Source: Primula veris (taxonomy: Eukaryota; Streptophyta; Magnoliopsida; Ericales; Primulaceae). Taken from it: a DNA stretch of 64,000 nt. The notes below the pieces were generated by a model, which saw nothing but the letters and a program-made list of their open reading frames with translations, was not told the DNA's origin and did not search any database. Made by a program: the position numbers and the translations under genes. This document shows, one piece after another, positions 13,121 to 23,600 of this stretch. Where the stretch lies: NCBI GenBank assembly GCA_963682055.1, contig OY821746.1, forward strand, positions 28,896,481 to 28,960,480, read 5' to 3'. Every line of letters begins with the position of its first letter. The first letter of the stretch is position 1.

Positions 13121-14666
13121 TTTTGCCTTTAGGTTGATGATCTACTTAAATCATTAGTATATAATCTACACTGCAGGTTTGATATAGTTTTTTATATCAA
13201 AATTCTGATTCCGCAAACTTGTTTATGGGTAGAATTTTAGTGCTAGATGCCAGCAGATAAGTTATTGTAGTTATCTAGTCGTGCATTGATGTATATTCGG
13301 TCTTTTGCGCTTACAACCTGGTGCAGAATTGTTTTAGCAATGATTGTAATTTTACTAAGGATATAATGGTAACAAGCATCCATCCATATCCGTGTGTGTG
13401 TGTGTGTATATATATATATATGTCTGTGTATATGTGTATATATGTATGTGTGCTGTGTGTGTCTATTTTTTTCTTTGCTGTAACCCTGTAATAGTCCTGC
13501 TCCTTCAAAACCATGTAAGCATGTGCTGGGACTTTAAGATGCTATGTGCTCTTTCTGTATTTTTTTTTTTTGAAAATTTTCTGTAATAGTTTAAATATAC
13601 CAAGTTAGTATGCTTTTCTGTCTGTGGTCAAAACTTTTTTATTCTTAAGCCATACTCTTAAGGAGTCCTCAAGGTGTGTTTGATTAGAAGAAAGTGAAAA
13701 TTAACTTTTTTGTATTGTGAATAATTTATTAGTGGTTCATAACATATAATATAGGTGATGTAAATTATCTTGAGATAAATCTGAAAACAAAAATGGGCGT
13801 ATTCTTCTGCCACAAAAGTTTAAATAAGAACCACGTTATCTAGAGTTTCACAAAGAAACTTAAAACTTATTAATAGAAGTACAAAATAGTATTTGGGTGT
13901 GCCAAACAAATTAGTAAGAGTTAAAATAGAAGGGCTTTACTTAATTTTTAGTAATCCTAAGTGTTTGTCGAAGGAGTTTACAAAGTAGGAAGAGTTACTT
14001 CTCCGATGAGCAACATTGTTCTGAAATATTTGCAGTGGAAAATTGTTACCTTCCACAAGTTTGAGATGTTGCCATGTTTAAAAATATCTCTGATCATGTT
14101 AACATATGAAGTAAAATTACAAATAAGGTTTTCTTTTCCCCTTTCTATTTACCTTTAAGTTTGTATGCCGTACTATGGCCAGTACCTCGAAGAATTAATT
14201 ATTATTTTTTTGTTTAGTCGTGAATAGTTTGATGAATTGGCTCTTAGAGTTGTCACTTATCTCACTGTTTCATTGAAACATGAATCATATTTGGCCAGAT
14301 TTTTGACTTAATTTTGTTTTCGCCTCATTGCAGGTGCAATTAGTTGGGTTGGTAAATATGTATTGAAAACCTGCCAGCAGGTTAGATTCCAATCTTGATA
14401 TCAAATTTATACTATTATATACATATGTATAATAGGTGACTTGTTTCAAAGGCAATATGGTTTTTGTTTGCTGATTAGTCAAGGTTCTTTTGTGGTTATA
14501 GGGAGCCGCAACTACGTGTTATGTGGCGTTACATCCACAAGTTAAAGGGGTGAGCGGGGAGTATTTTTCTGATAGTAACATCGCCAAAACTAGTTCTTAT
14601 GGTAAAGACGAAGAATTGGCAAAGAAACTATGGGATTTTAGCTCAAGCTTGACAGAGACCAAGTGA
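6808..14666 (+). CDS. TIC32 / retinol-dehydrogenase-like short-chain dehydrogenase, complete, 8 coding exons
   Basis: Exons: 6808-6913, 9870-10101, 10589-10668, 10970-11123, 11342-11420, 12930-13014, 14334-14380, 14502-14666. The total is 948 nt, or 315 residues plus stop, and all phases agree. This is a classical NADP(H)-dependent SDR: TGASSGIG at 35-42 binds the cofactor, NNAG is at 114-117, the serine of NLSS is at about 169, and YGQSK gives Tyr198 and Lys202. The N-terminus ([13 protein letters not shown]) and overall length match the plant TIC32 group. That family includes the redox-regulated chloroplast import component Tic32, but most members have no known substrate, so the chloroplast role is inference. 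Intron 1 (2956 nt) carries a MITE right at its 5' splice site, and intron 6 carries a 41-nt poly(C) tract. A paralogue ends at 769 on the same strand. Confidence 0.92.
6922..7134. mobile_element. MITE (213 bp) inserted at the exon-1 splice donor
   Basis: The terminal inverted repeats are about 47 bp. The left end reads GACCCTGGATTTTTCGAC and the reverse of the right end reads TCAAGGCTGTATTTTTCGAC; both continue into TTTTCACGCCAAAAC. The flanks are direct repeats TTACTTA at 6915-6921 and 7135-7141. Inside are smaller palindromes built on CCGTAATT/AATTACGG. The end motif (GGATTTTTCGACTGCA) recurs at about 34160-34187, so the family has more than one member here. Confidence 0.75.
7292..7625. repeat. 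Tandem repeat, 3 units of about 115-125 bp
   Basis: Units start at 7292, 7417 and 7533, each with 'ATTTCGTAATTATG', then 'CTAAAATTGATTAAAATAAT' (decayed in unit 3) and 'TTTTCTCAATATGG'. It lies in SDR intron 1. A related single fragment ('GGCGGAACTAG' plus 'GGGGTGCT') occurs at about 49017-49170 in XPB intron 2, so the source is probably a decayed transposable element. Confidence 0.6.
11452..12157. mobile_element. MITE-like element with internal minisatellite (4 units)
   Basis: It lies in SDR intron 5. Four units begin near 11663, 11753, 11857 and 11961, each with 'AATAAAAATATACTAGAACC', 'CTAGTTGAGCCTACCCTAAA' and 'TTTAAATATTAATTA'. Weak inverted ends ('GTGTTGCTATTGCCAC' left; 'GTGTGAGCAAAAGCATT' right) suggest a transposon shell. 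A relative with only one unit lies at about 32030-32270, so unit number has changed between copies. Confidence 0.55.
12491..12698. mobile_element. Tourist-like MITE, 208 bp, TAA target duplication
   Basis: The left end is GGGCTTGTTTGGTTTTGC and the right end is GCTCCAACAGACAAGACC, flanked by TAA at 12488-12490 and 12699-12701. It fits the PIF/Harbinger Tourist pattern (3-bp TWA-type duplication, GGGC-TTGTTTGG ends). It lies in SDR intron 5. Confidence 0.65.
13089..13129 (+). repeat. Poly(C) tract of 41
   Basis: An uninterrupted run of 41 C lies in SDR intron 6, about 75 bp after exon 6. Long C/G homopolymers are rare in plant DNA compared with A/T runs. The complementary strand is poly(G). 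The true length may vary or be mis-assembled. Confidence 0.9.
13393..13456 (+). repeat. (TG)n(TA)n compound microsatellite
   Basis: The GTGTGTGT run passes directly into TATATATA and then interrupted TG/TA repeats. It lies in SDR intron 6. Confidence 0.8.
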
Positions 14667-15564
14667 GGTTTTTTTTTTTTTTTTTTTTTATCTGAGTGCC
14701 TTCTTTGAATTTGTAAGGTTGTATAATAAACATGTTAGATACGCATCAGACATTTGATTCTGAAATTTCTGTATTATTAATATCAATACGACCATACAGG
14801 TTGCTCCTCGAGTAGTTTTTGACTTACAATAACCGCTTGTTTTTTCGCATCTTATAAGATTGTATTTTTGTTGTTGTTCATAAGCCGTTTGCTTTTTATC
14901 AGCTGCCCTTCTGGTTTTACTCCCTGAAAAATTACAAGTTTAAGCGTATGGACTAACATGATCCCAAACCCTAAGATCATACTTGGTTTTGTACTCGGAA
15001 TGGCGCTTTATGATACACACAAAATTCTTGAAACACGTTAATCACTGACATGGCTTTGTACTCGGAATAGCGCTTTATAATATATCAAAAATGATCGAAT
15101 TAAGTTCAGGGACGCAAAACAACATTTCACAGTTCTCAGGAAATTTTAGCTTGGTCCACACACTTGCGAATATAATATTTTCAGCCTCAAAACCAACAAT
15201 TTCTACTATTTGATCCCTACATCAAAATTCTCTAAAAAAAGTCAGATCCTAACTGGAAATTTTCCAAATTTTCAAGACAATTACAACTAGGTCTCCTAAG
15301 TTTGCGATTGTTTTTGTTAACCCAAAACTTAAAAATCTATAAGATTTAATCCTTATATTCAAATCCTTTAAAACTCTCCAGATCTTAACCTTTAGTGATA
15401 AAGGTTTTTCTTAATTTTTTTTATTAACTTTTGGATAGTTTTAAATATGTCACCAAAGTTTGTCATTTTCTTCGATTTAGCTCCAAACATATTACTCTCA
15501 CAATTAATCTCAAACACAAATATTATCTAAATCAACCATGATTATGTATTTAAATATAGATATA

Positions 15565-15872
15565 CTAGTAATCGTGGCTCACGCGTTGCGTGTGTGACGC
15601 GCAATTCAATTAAAATATAAAAAATAAGTGTAGTTATGATACAAATACATGAATAATACAAAAAAAAAATTGTATAAGATTTAAAAGAATGTTTGGTTGT
15701 TAAAGAGGGACACATAGTGTTATTAGTTGTTATTTTTTATTTTATTTTTTTATTTTTTTATGTGAGCATGGTATTATTGTAATTAATAAAAAAGTATAGG
15801 GGTATTTTTGGAAAAAAATGGCTAAATTGGGCAGCCTCATTTGACTTGGGTTGACTTATTATAATAGAATGA
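15565..15872 (-). mobile_element. Non-autonomous Helitron, copy B (308 bp)
   Basis: It has the same ends as copy A at 3154-3453. On the minus strand it starts TCATTCTATTATAATAAGTC and ends with a hairpin around ACGCAACGCGTGAG and then CTAG, with host A on the 5' side and T on the 3' side. The interior is diverged from copy A, so these are independent insertions and not a segmental duplication. Confidence 0.75.
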
Positions 15873-16745
15873 TTCTGAAAATTCGCATGAATTCCATAAA
15901 TCACACGATGGTACCCAAATTTGAATAGATTACAATTCAATCCACAAATTATAAAAATTATCAATTTAACCCAGCTTACATCAACTTTGGTTTTTTTTAT
16001 CCTTTAAAATTATTTTTTAATGCCACTCAAATCCTACAACGATGCATGTCCCGCCAAGATATGCATATATAGACATTTTCACATAAATAAAATTAAAAAG
16101 TAAAACTATTTATGATCAAACCAAATCTTTGCATGCATGTATGGAGGGATGAATGGGTAAATTATAAGATAGTCTAAAAGCAAAGAAAGAACTACCAATG
16201 TGAGAATTTGGTAGAAATCTAATTTAGTGCCATGATTGTTTATACTCAATAATTCTTGTGCACTATAAATGAAGGAAATGAAAGATAAAACTTAATAATA
16301 TTTAATAGAAGGGTTTAAAGTGAAACAAGACAAAGATGGTGACATCTTTGCAAATAAACAAATAATAGGACGTGTCGTCGGAAGAGTCGAATGGCAAAGA
16401 AGTGGGGGTGAATTCAAATTAACGATGGATTTTGGGACTAATTATTTAGCCCGTCCGAGATCCTACAGAACAAGTGATTTGGTACTCTAAACCATACAAC
16501 AAATGACACATTTACATGTGCGCTATCCATTACATTAACTATTAAATTAATGTCAGTAAATACACATTCTTTCTCCAAATTACAAAACTTTTTCTCCCAT
16601 GTTAATAAATAACCCTTTTCAGAATTCATCGTTTTATAAATTCAATTAATACTCCATTTTACTTGTGTTAATCGAATTGAAAAATGGAAGTAAAAATAGA
16701 CAAATCCTTTTACGTTTTTCTTAATAGAATTTTTAGAGAAAAAAG

Positions 16746-16941
16746 AAACTAATCAATTTTTTTCTTTTCTGTTTTCAAATCTATTATTCATTTGATAAAA
16801 GAAAATACTTATATTTTCTAGATCATACTATTTCAAGGGGGCAAAACTAATCAATTTTTTTCTTTTGTGTTTTCAAATCTATTATTCATTTGATAAAAGA
16901 AAATACTTATATTTTATAGATCATACTATTGCAAGGGGGCA
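16746..16941. repeat. Tandem duplication, 2 x 98 bp
   Basis: Units 16746-16843 and 16844-16941 are nearly identical, both with 'ATTATTCATTTGATAAAAGA' and 'AGATCATACTATT.CAAGGGG'. The few differences point to a recent event. Confidence 0.85.
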
Positions 16942-18847
16942 AACCCCACCTTGTTGTGATTTATAATTTATTAATCATTAGATAGATAATTTCTTAATAT
17001 TGTCATAATTAAATATTTGCAAAAAAACAAAAACAAAAACTGAATTTGAGATTATAAACAAAAGTTAAATTGGTTTTATAGAACTATAACACAATCGCTA
17101 ATAAAACAAAGTAAAACTAAACAAACAGGAAAGGGGGAAATTACGTGACAAATTGATTGAATTTTGTGTAAATATGGTTAAAAGTTAAGTTTTTAGGCAT
17201 TTTCAGTGTGAAGAGGAGATATAGAAGTTCTTATGTCAAATTGGTGAATGACTGGATGAGTCCACATGCAAATGTGTCGCTTGTTGTACGGATTAGAGGA
17301 CCAAATCAATTGTCTTTCAGGAGTACTAAATAATTTGTCGGATTTTGGAGCCAGGATAGAAGTCAAAACGATATTAAGTCTCTGCAGGAAGTTAAAAAGT
17401 CTCGACCTATATATATATATACACACAACAGCCATTCACATCATTGATAACATCATATTTGTATGCTTAATAATAATATACTCTTAGCAAAATATGGATC
17501 GATAGACCGTTCATTTGCATCTGCCGCTACTACCGTATGACTTTGGAATAACATATCTATCAGATGTGCTCCTATTTTCAAAGGCGACATACAATATTCT
17601 GTTTCTGCTATATTTTCATCCCGTTCACATAGCACATCTCTCATACCCATACCAACCAAATCGAACACAATGCAAAAACTCATTTTAGCATTATACACAC
17701 TAAAAAATGATAAGATTATTACAACCGAAGAGAGCATTGCTTATTATGTTCGATAGTGATACGTAAAATACATCAATTTTTATGTAACAACAGCGTTGGA
17801 CATTGCTACTAATTTTTATTTAATTTTTTAAACTGCAGTGTATATTTACTAACATGAAAATAAGAGGTGAGACTAAGTTGATACTCTGCATAACATAAAA
17901 AGGAATGTTATTAAACCAAGCACGTGAAAACATATCGATAAGTATCTAAAATATTGTGATGACGAGTCTGCATTAGCTTCACGAAATAGGTAATAATGAT
18001 AACGTAGAGGCAAATGTGAAAAAAACGGTAGTTTTATTTTAGTACAGTTACCATTATTGTCAAACCTATCGAAAAATATAAACAAACATAAGGTCTTGGT
18101 TGGTTACATCATTAATAGGTTAGGATCGAACTATAAGTCGTATCGTGTCCACAAATGGTATGTTTGGTTACATAGAAGGCAATCAGACTATTAGTACCGA
18201 CCGAACTACAAATTATTACACTTTTAGAGTATGTGCAATAACAAGATTAGTTTGAATGGAACCATATGTCAACGACAACAAGTATTTCACTGTCTTGAGG
18301 AGTCTTTATTAACGACGACTTTATAGCATCGTGATAAAACTTACGTCGAGGAACAAATGAAATTAGAAAACCAGGTAGCTTCAAATGTACTCCGAGAAAT
18401 GTTATTGAATTTCTGCAATTTAGTATCTGATATAATAGCAAAAGTCTACGATTCCGATATCAATACGGTGCCTGATGATGCAATGATGGCCGATAGAGAT
18501 CTTGAAGACGGTGCAGAGGTTATGTTGGAGAAGACGAAGTTCCGATAATTCTCGCAAATCACCCAAGAGAAAAATGATATTTAGAATTTTAAAGTGGTTA
18601 TTGTATTTTAGATTTTCATACATACGATAAGTTTTATCATGAACATTGTTAGCCTGCTCTTGCGTCTTTTGGCTAGTTTCAGATGAACTTTTGCTATTGT
18701 TTGGCACAACTGTACGTGGTAGAAAATTCTAAACAAAATAAAGTTGTTGCATGTCAGGAAAAAAAACACGAAAAAAAATCAAACTAATACATTGGTTAAC
18801 TAGACGGATAAATCAAACCAATCCCGTAATTATTTGATTTTTAATTC

Positions 18848-19260
18848 GGTAAAAAAAATACGTTTAGTACACCAAACTATTAGACGCTAACAAAAATAGT
18901 ACAAAACTATCACATTTAACAATTTAATTACTAAAATTCGTCCTATTTTCACAAACAGAACTTTCCGCCCAAATCGATCTGAAAAATCTTGTAACATGCA
19001 ATCATATGACCAAATTAAAGTTTATTTTAATTTTTACTACTCATTTCCCTCTTACAAAAGCAAAAAAAATAGAAAAGCAAACTAAATTTTACCCTTTAAT
19101 TCGAAGCAAAAAATAGGATAAAATAGTAAAATAACATTTAATTTGGTCGCGTGATAACACGCTACATGATTTTGGTATCGATTTGGTAATAAATATTTGT
19201 TTGTGAAAAAATTACATAGTTTAGTAGCTAGACCGTTAATGGTATTGTATGATAAAATTT
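18848..19260. mobile_element. Diverged fold-back element
   Basis: The left end has 'CGTTTAGTACACCAAACTAT' and the right end has 'TAGTTTAGTAGCTAGACCGT'. Internal words such as 'ATTTGGTC' and 'GACCAAATT' are in inverted order. It resembles the fold-backs at 3617-4122 and 39614-40085 at its ends. It lies just upstream of the CCT2 promoter region. Confidence 0.5.
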
Positions 19261-19347
19261 GTAATTGAGAGTTTGTAAATGCATTATTTACATTTTCTAA
19301 TTATCATAAATTACAGTTTTAAAAATTTACTATTAACTTTAATTTCT

Positions 19348-19596
19348 CTAGGGTTTAAAGTTTAGCCGCACCATTTCCACTTTCGTTTAAACACACACTC
19401 TCTCTCTTTCTAATATAATAAAAATAAAAAAAAACAATCACATAATATATTGATTATTCTGAATCTATTTTAAGGTCTGTTTTTCTATCTTATATCTCTT
19501 TTTTCTCCTATTTTTATTCCTATTACAAATTTTATTAACTATTTTGTTTTGTTTTGTTTTACAGATCTGTTGAGTAACTAGGGTTTCGGCCCAAAG
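19348..19596 (+). promoter_or_regulatory. CCT2 promoter/leader with telo-box and site II-like motif
   Basis: A telo-box-type TAGGGTTT occurs at about 19349 and again at 19579-19586, where it is followed within 3 nt by GGCCCA (site II core). CT-rich sequence (CTCTCTCTCTTTC) lies between them. These motifs are known from promoters and leaders of plant housekeeping and translation-related genes, which suits a chaperonin gene. The transcription start is not determined. Confidence 0.5.
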
Positions 19597-19614
19597 GTAT
19601 GTTTTGATTAACGT

Positions 19615-19616
<2 letters not shown>

Positions 19617-19655
<39 letters not shown>
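19617..19655 (+). repeat. (TA)19 microsatellite
   Basis: An uninterrupted TA run lies in the leader intron downstream of the first duplicated exon. Confidence 0.9.
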
Positions 19656-19657
<2 letters not shown>

Positions 19658-19717
19658 CTTTTTAACTAATGTATTGGACTTGTTCCTTTTTATTTATTTA
19701 TTTATTTATTTAATTTA

Positions 19718-20259
19718 GGCAATGTTTGGTAACACATTTTTGGTTCAATTTTTGATTTTAACTTTTAGCCTAGATATATGTTTTAAAAATCCACTGAAAA
19801 TCTAGATTTTTAGCCTAAAAATCGGATTTATAATAGTGTACTTGAGTTTTTTTTATATTTATATTTATTTATATAGTTTAGGCTAGGGTAACAGATTTTT
19901 GGGTCCAAAATCAGATTTAAAAATCTGCTTCAAAAATTCACTGAAAATCTAGATTTTTAGCCTTTTTAGCCTAAAAATTTGATTTATAATAGTGTACTAG
20001 AGTTTTTTGTATATATATTTAATTATTTATATAGTTTAGGCTATGTTGGGTAACCGATTTTTGGGTCCAAAATCAGATTTAAAAATCTGCTTCAAAAATT
20101 CACATATATATATATTTATTTATTTTATAGTTTAGGCTATGATAGGTAACAGATTTTTGGTCCAAAATCAGTTTTTAAAATTCTGTTTAAAAAATCCACT
20201 GAAAATCTAGATTTTTAGCCTTTTTAGCCTAAAAATCTGATTTATAATAATGTACTAGA

Positions 20260-20300
<41 letters not shown>

Positions 20301-20498
20301 GTTTAAGCTATGTTGGGTAACATGTTTTTGGTCCAAAATCAGATTTTAAAAATATGTTTTGAATATCCACTGAAAACCTATATTTTTGTTAGTTTTTATA
20401 AAAACTGATTTTTAGTAGGTTAATAATTTGAACACCAGCAGATTTTTTAGATAAAAAATCCAAAAATCAACTAAAAAAATCTGTTGCCAAACGAACCC
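19718..20498. mobile_element. Tourist-like MITE expanded by internal tandem repeats, TTA duplication
   Basis: The outer ends are inverted: left GGCAATGTTTGGTAACA, right TGTTGCCAAACGAACCC. The flanks are TTA at 19715-19717 and 20499-20501. Inside are about five tandem units beginning near 19718, 19877, 20033, 20131 and 20303, each with TTTAGGCTATG-like sequence, 'GATTTTTGG.CCAAAATCAG' and 'GAAAATCTAGATTTTTAGCC'. Unit length varies from about 95 to 170 bp. Confidence 0.65.
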
Positions 20499-20686
20499 TT
20501 ATTCTCCGATTTTTATTACTACTAATATATTAATTATTTTTTGTTTTGTTTTTAGATCTGTAGGGTAACTAGGTTTCGGCCCGATGGTATGTTTTGATTA
20601 ACGTTTTACATACATGTCTCTTTTTAACAAGTGTATTAGAGTTGTTCTTTTATTTGTTTATTTATTTATATAATGTTGGTTTGCAG

Positions 20687-23600
20687 ATGAGTAGTATTCT
20701 TAAAGATGATGCTACTGAAGAAAGAGGCGATCGTGCTAGATTGGTCAGTTTCTTTTTTATTTAATTTAATTTTGTTTATAGGTTTTGTTGTAAGTTATGA
20801 AGTTTTATTGTATATAAAGTTGCAGATTAAGGATTAATCTTCGCTTTATCTTTTGTTGTATTTTCATATATTTCTGCTTTGCATTGATTGGCCAGTTTAA
20901 AATTGAATCTTTTTTCACTTTTTTTTTTGTAAATACTTTTTCACTATTATGAATTATTTATTGTTTCTTTAGTTGTAGATTTAAGTGCAAATGTTCACTT
21001 TTTTTTTAAAATATTATTCTGATTGGCATTGCTTGGTTAGCTTAAAATGGAGTTTTTTTTTTTTGTAAATACTTTTTTTTTTTATGTTTACAAAGTATTT
21101 ATGGTTTCTTTCATATTAGTCTGTTTTGCATTGGTTGGCCAGCTTAAAATCGAGTCTTTTTTTCGGCATGTCCTAAAACCATAAAAGATATAAGCTTTGT
21201 TAAACTTGATTTCTATTTTTTAAATGGTTATGAAGTATCTATGGGTTCTTTCATATTTATGGTTTCTTTCTGGGGCTGTTAGTTGAATGTTCTACAACAA
21301 TTGTGTGAATATTATGTTTCTGGATTCATCACTTTTTGCGATGATAAATAACACTTTTTCAAAATTTTTTTATCGTGTAGTCTACTTTTCTTGGGGGTAT
21401 GGCTGTTGCTGACTTGGTGAAGACGACCTTGGGTCCTAAAGGAATGGTAACTAAAAATCGCGCTTCTCTATACTTTTATTTTATTTTATGTTATTGACAT
21501 TTAACTTGGTTTCTATGTCTTAAATTTTGCAGGATAAAATATTACAATCAACGGGGAGAGGACACAGTGTCACTGTCACAAACGATGGCGCTACGATATT
21601 GAAGTCTCTTCATATCGACAACCCAGCAGCTAAAGTCCTTGTTGGTATCCTTGTGATTAATTTTTTACTTCTCATTAGGTTTTTTAGAAATTATGCCATG
21701 CGGAGTTTAGGATAATAGCTTTGGTTTGTTTTATAGATAAATTGTCCATGATTCTCGAAAGTTGGGCCTTGTTAGCTTTTAAGCTCAGTTGTTTTTATTT
21801 GCTTAAAAGTTGTGCTGCATTTGGCTGATTGTCTTTAAAGCTGGGTTCTCTATTTTCTTTTTTAAAAGCTAGAAGCTTTAAGGTAGATGAACTGTTTTTT
21901 ATTCAGATCTCAAAATATTTAGCTTGCTTGCTTAAAATGTGCAATTAAACAAGCTTTGTATTAATAGTTCATACACTGTTCATCCTTAATGTACGTTGTT
22001 TAGATATTTCGAAAACTCAAGATGATGAAGTTGGCGATGGAACAACCTCTGTTGTTGTTTTGACTGGAGAACTTTTGAGGGAAGCAGAGAAGTTAATAGG
22101 GACAAAGATTCACCCAATGACAATAATTGCAGGTCTTTCTTACGTTGTCATTTTTATTTTACCAATCAGATTACTGTCTACATTTGTGTGAGGCTGAATG
22201 TGTTCTTTTGATCTCATGCTGATTCCTATTCTGTGGAGAATTTTTCTCATGTAATGTTCTTCATGCCTCCATGTTACCTATTTATGTTTGTGTTCTAAGT
22301 TTCCCCCTTACTGAAGGACGTTTTGGTGCTTTTCTGGGAATTGCTACTTTTTATACCAACTTAATGCTATTTTAGTTTTAAGTTTATTGACCATGTTTCG
22401 TGATTCTCCGAGATGATTTTCACTGTTTTGAATTTAAACATGTAAGTTACCCATTCCTTGATTTGTGTGTTTTCCCTGATGGTGAGAGTATTTTAAATTT
22501 TATATCTAGTTGTACATGAAAAACTAGCTTTGTAAATTGTCCCCAGGCCCATATATTTCCTTGATTTTATGTGAAAAGTTCTTTTTCCTGGTTTTTGTAG
22601 TTTATTGTCCTGAGATAAAAATCAGCTTTGTAAATCTTCCCCAGGCCAATATATTCCTTAATTTTATGTGAGAATTTTTTTTTCTTGGTTTTTGTAGTTT
22701 ATTGTCCTGAGATAAAAACGTCACTGTCTTCAACTTGCATTTGTTTCAACTGTTTGGCATGAAAAGGGTAAAAGAAATAAACTAACCATGATAATAACGT
22801 TATTATTTCTTCGATCTTGTGTAGATGGCATTCTCATAATTATTGGCTATTTTGTGTGTTTTTTAATACGAATTTCTCTAAACACCTCTTTTCTTTAGGT
22901 TATCGGATGGCTGCTGAATGTGCTCGCAGTGCTCTACTAGAGAGAGTAGTAGATCATAAAGAGGATCCAGGTACTTAGTAAAAATATTATCTTAATAGTC
23001 TTTCTTTCGGTTTAGATGTAATCTCGTTTTAGTGATATACATACTGATCTGTTTTCCTTGTTTTAGTGATACTCAAACTGAAACTGCTTGTCCTTGACAG
23101 TTAATCAGCGAATAGATATCTTAGATGATTTTTGTAATGCAGAAAAATTCAAGGAAGACTTGATGAAGATTGCTAGGACTACTTTGAGTTCCAAAATACT
23201 CTCACAAGACAAAGAACATTTTGGAAAGTTGGCTGTTGATGCTGTTATGAGGCTAAAGGTTAGTTGGTCACCAGCGTTTTTAGCTCATATATTCCAAAGC
23301 AATTGAAGAGTTTACATTTAAGATGAGGATGAATTCGTTTTTTGAGGTTGGGGTTGGGTAATCAGTTGATTATTCAGCTGTTTAAAACAGAAAAAAGAAT
23401 TTTGGGTGTGATTTGAGTATCAAGTTACTGGTACATGTTACTGGGTCTGGGTTGATTATGTAAATTGACAAGTCTCTGGTATAATGAACTGCATAATTGC
23501 TTTGAGATGTGTGGTGTTAGAAGGTTCTAATATATGAAATAACTTGTTTTTGAAATTAGTGTCCCTTTTAAATTGGTGAAACATGTAATGCAAAGCTAGA

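Larger units (their letters stand above)
14667..19347. other. Intergenic between SDR and CCT2, no supported gene
   Basis: This is the 3' flank of the SDR gene, then AT-rich DNA with a Helitron, a 98-bp tandem repeat and a fold-back element. Two open frames are somewhat longer and less low-complexity than their surroundings: 17453-17737 minus (94 codons, contains AETEYCMSPLKIGAHLIDML) and 18357-18548 plus (63 codons, acidic). I recognise no family in either. They may be remnants of a decayed element. Confidence 0.5.
19565..20586 (+). repeat. Duplicated 5' leader exon of CCT2 (copies 19565-19596 and 20556-20586)
   Basis: Each copy is preceded by an acceptor (TTACAG or TTTTAG), starts ATCTGT, contains AACTAGG(G)TTTCGGCCC, and is followed by the same donor context GTATGTTTTGATTAACG. 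Homology extends into the flanking intron (TTTTTAAC...TGTATT, (TTTA)n). The second copy joins the start-codon exon through a normal 100-nt intron (20587-20686). The copies are separated by a MITE (19718-20498). Copy 1 ends ..CCCAAAG and copy 2 ends ..CCCGATG. Confidence 0.75.

Noticed and set aside
23101..23142. Extra 14 residues as the default CCT2 protein
   Set aside because: Orthologues in plants and animals have no insertion here, and the downstream acceptor restores the exact family length. It is kept only as a possible alternative isoform.
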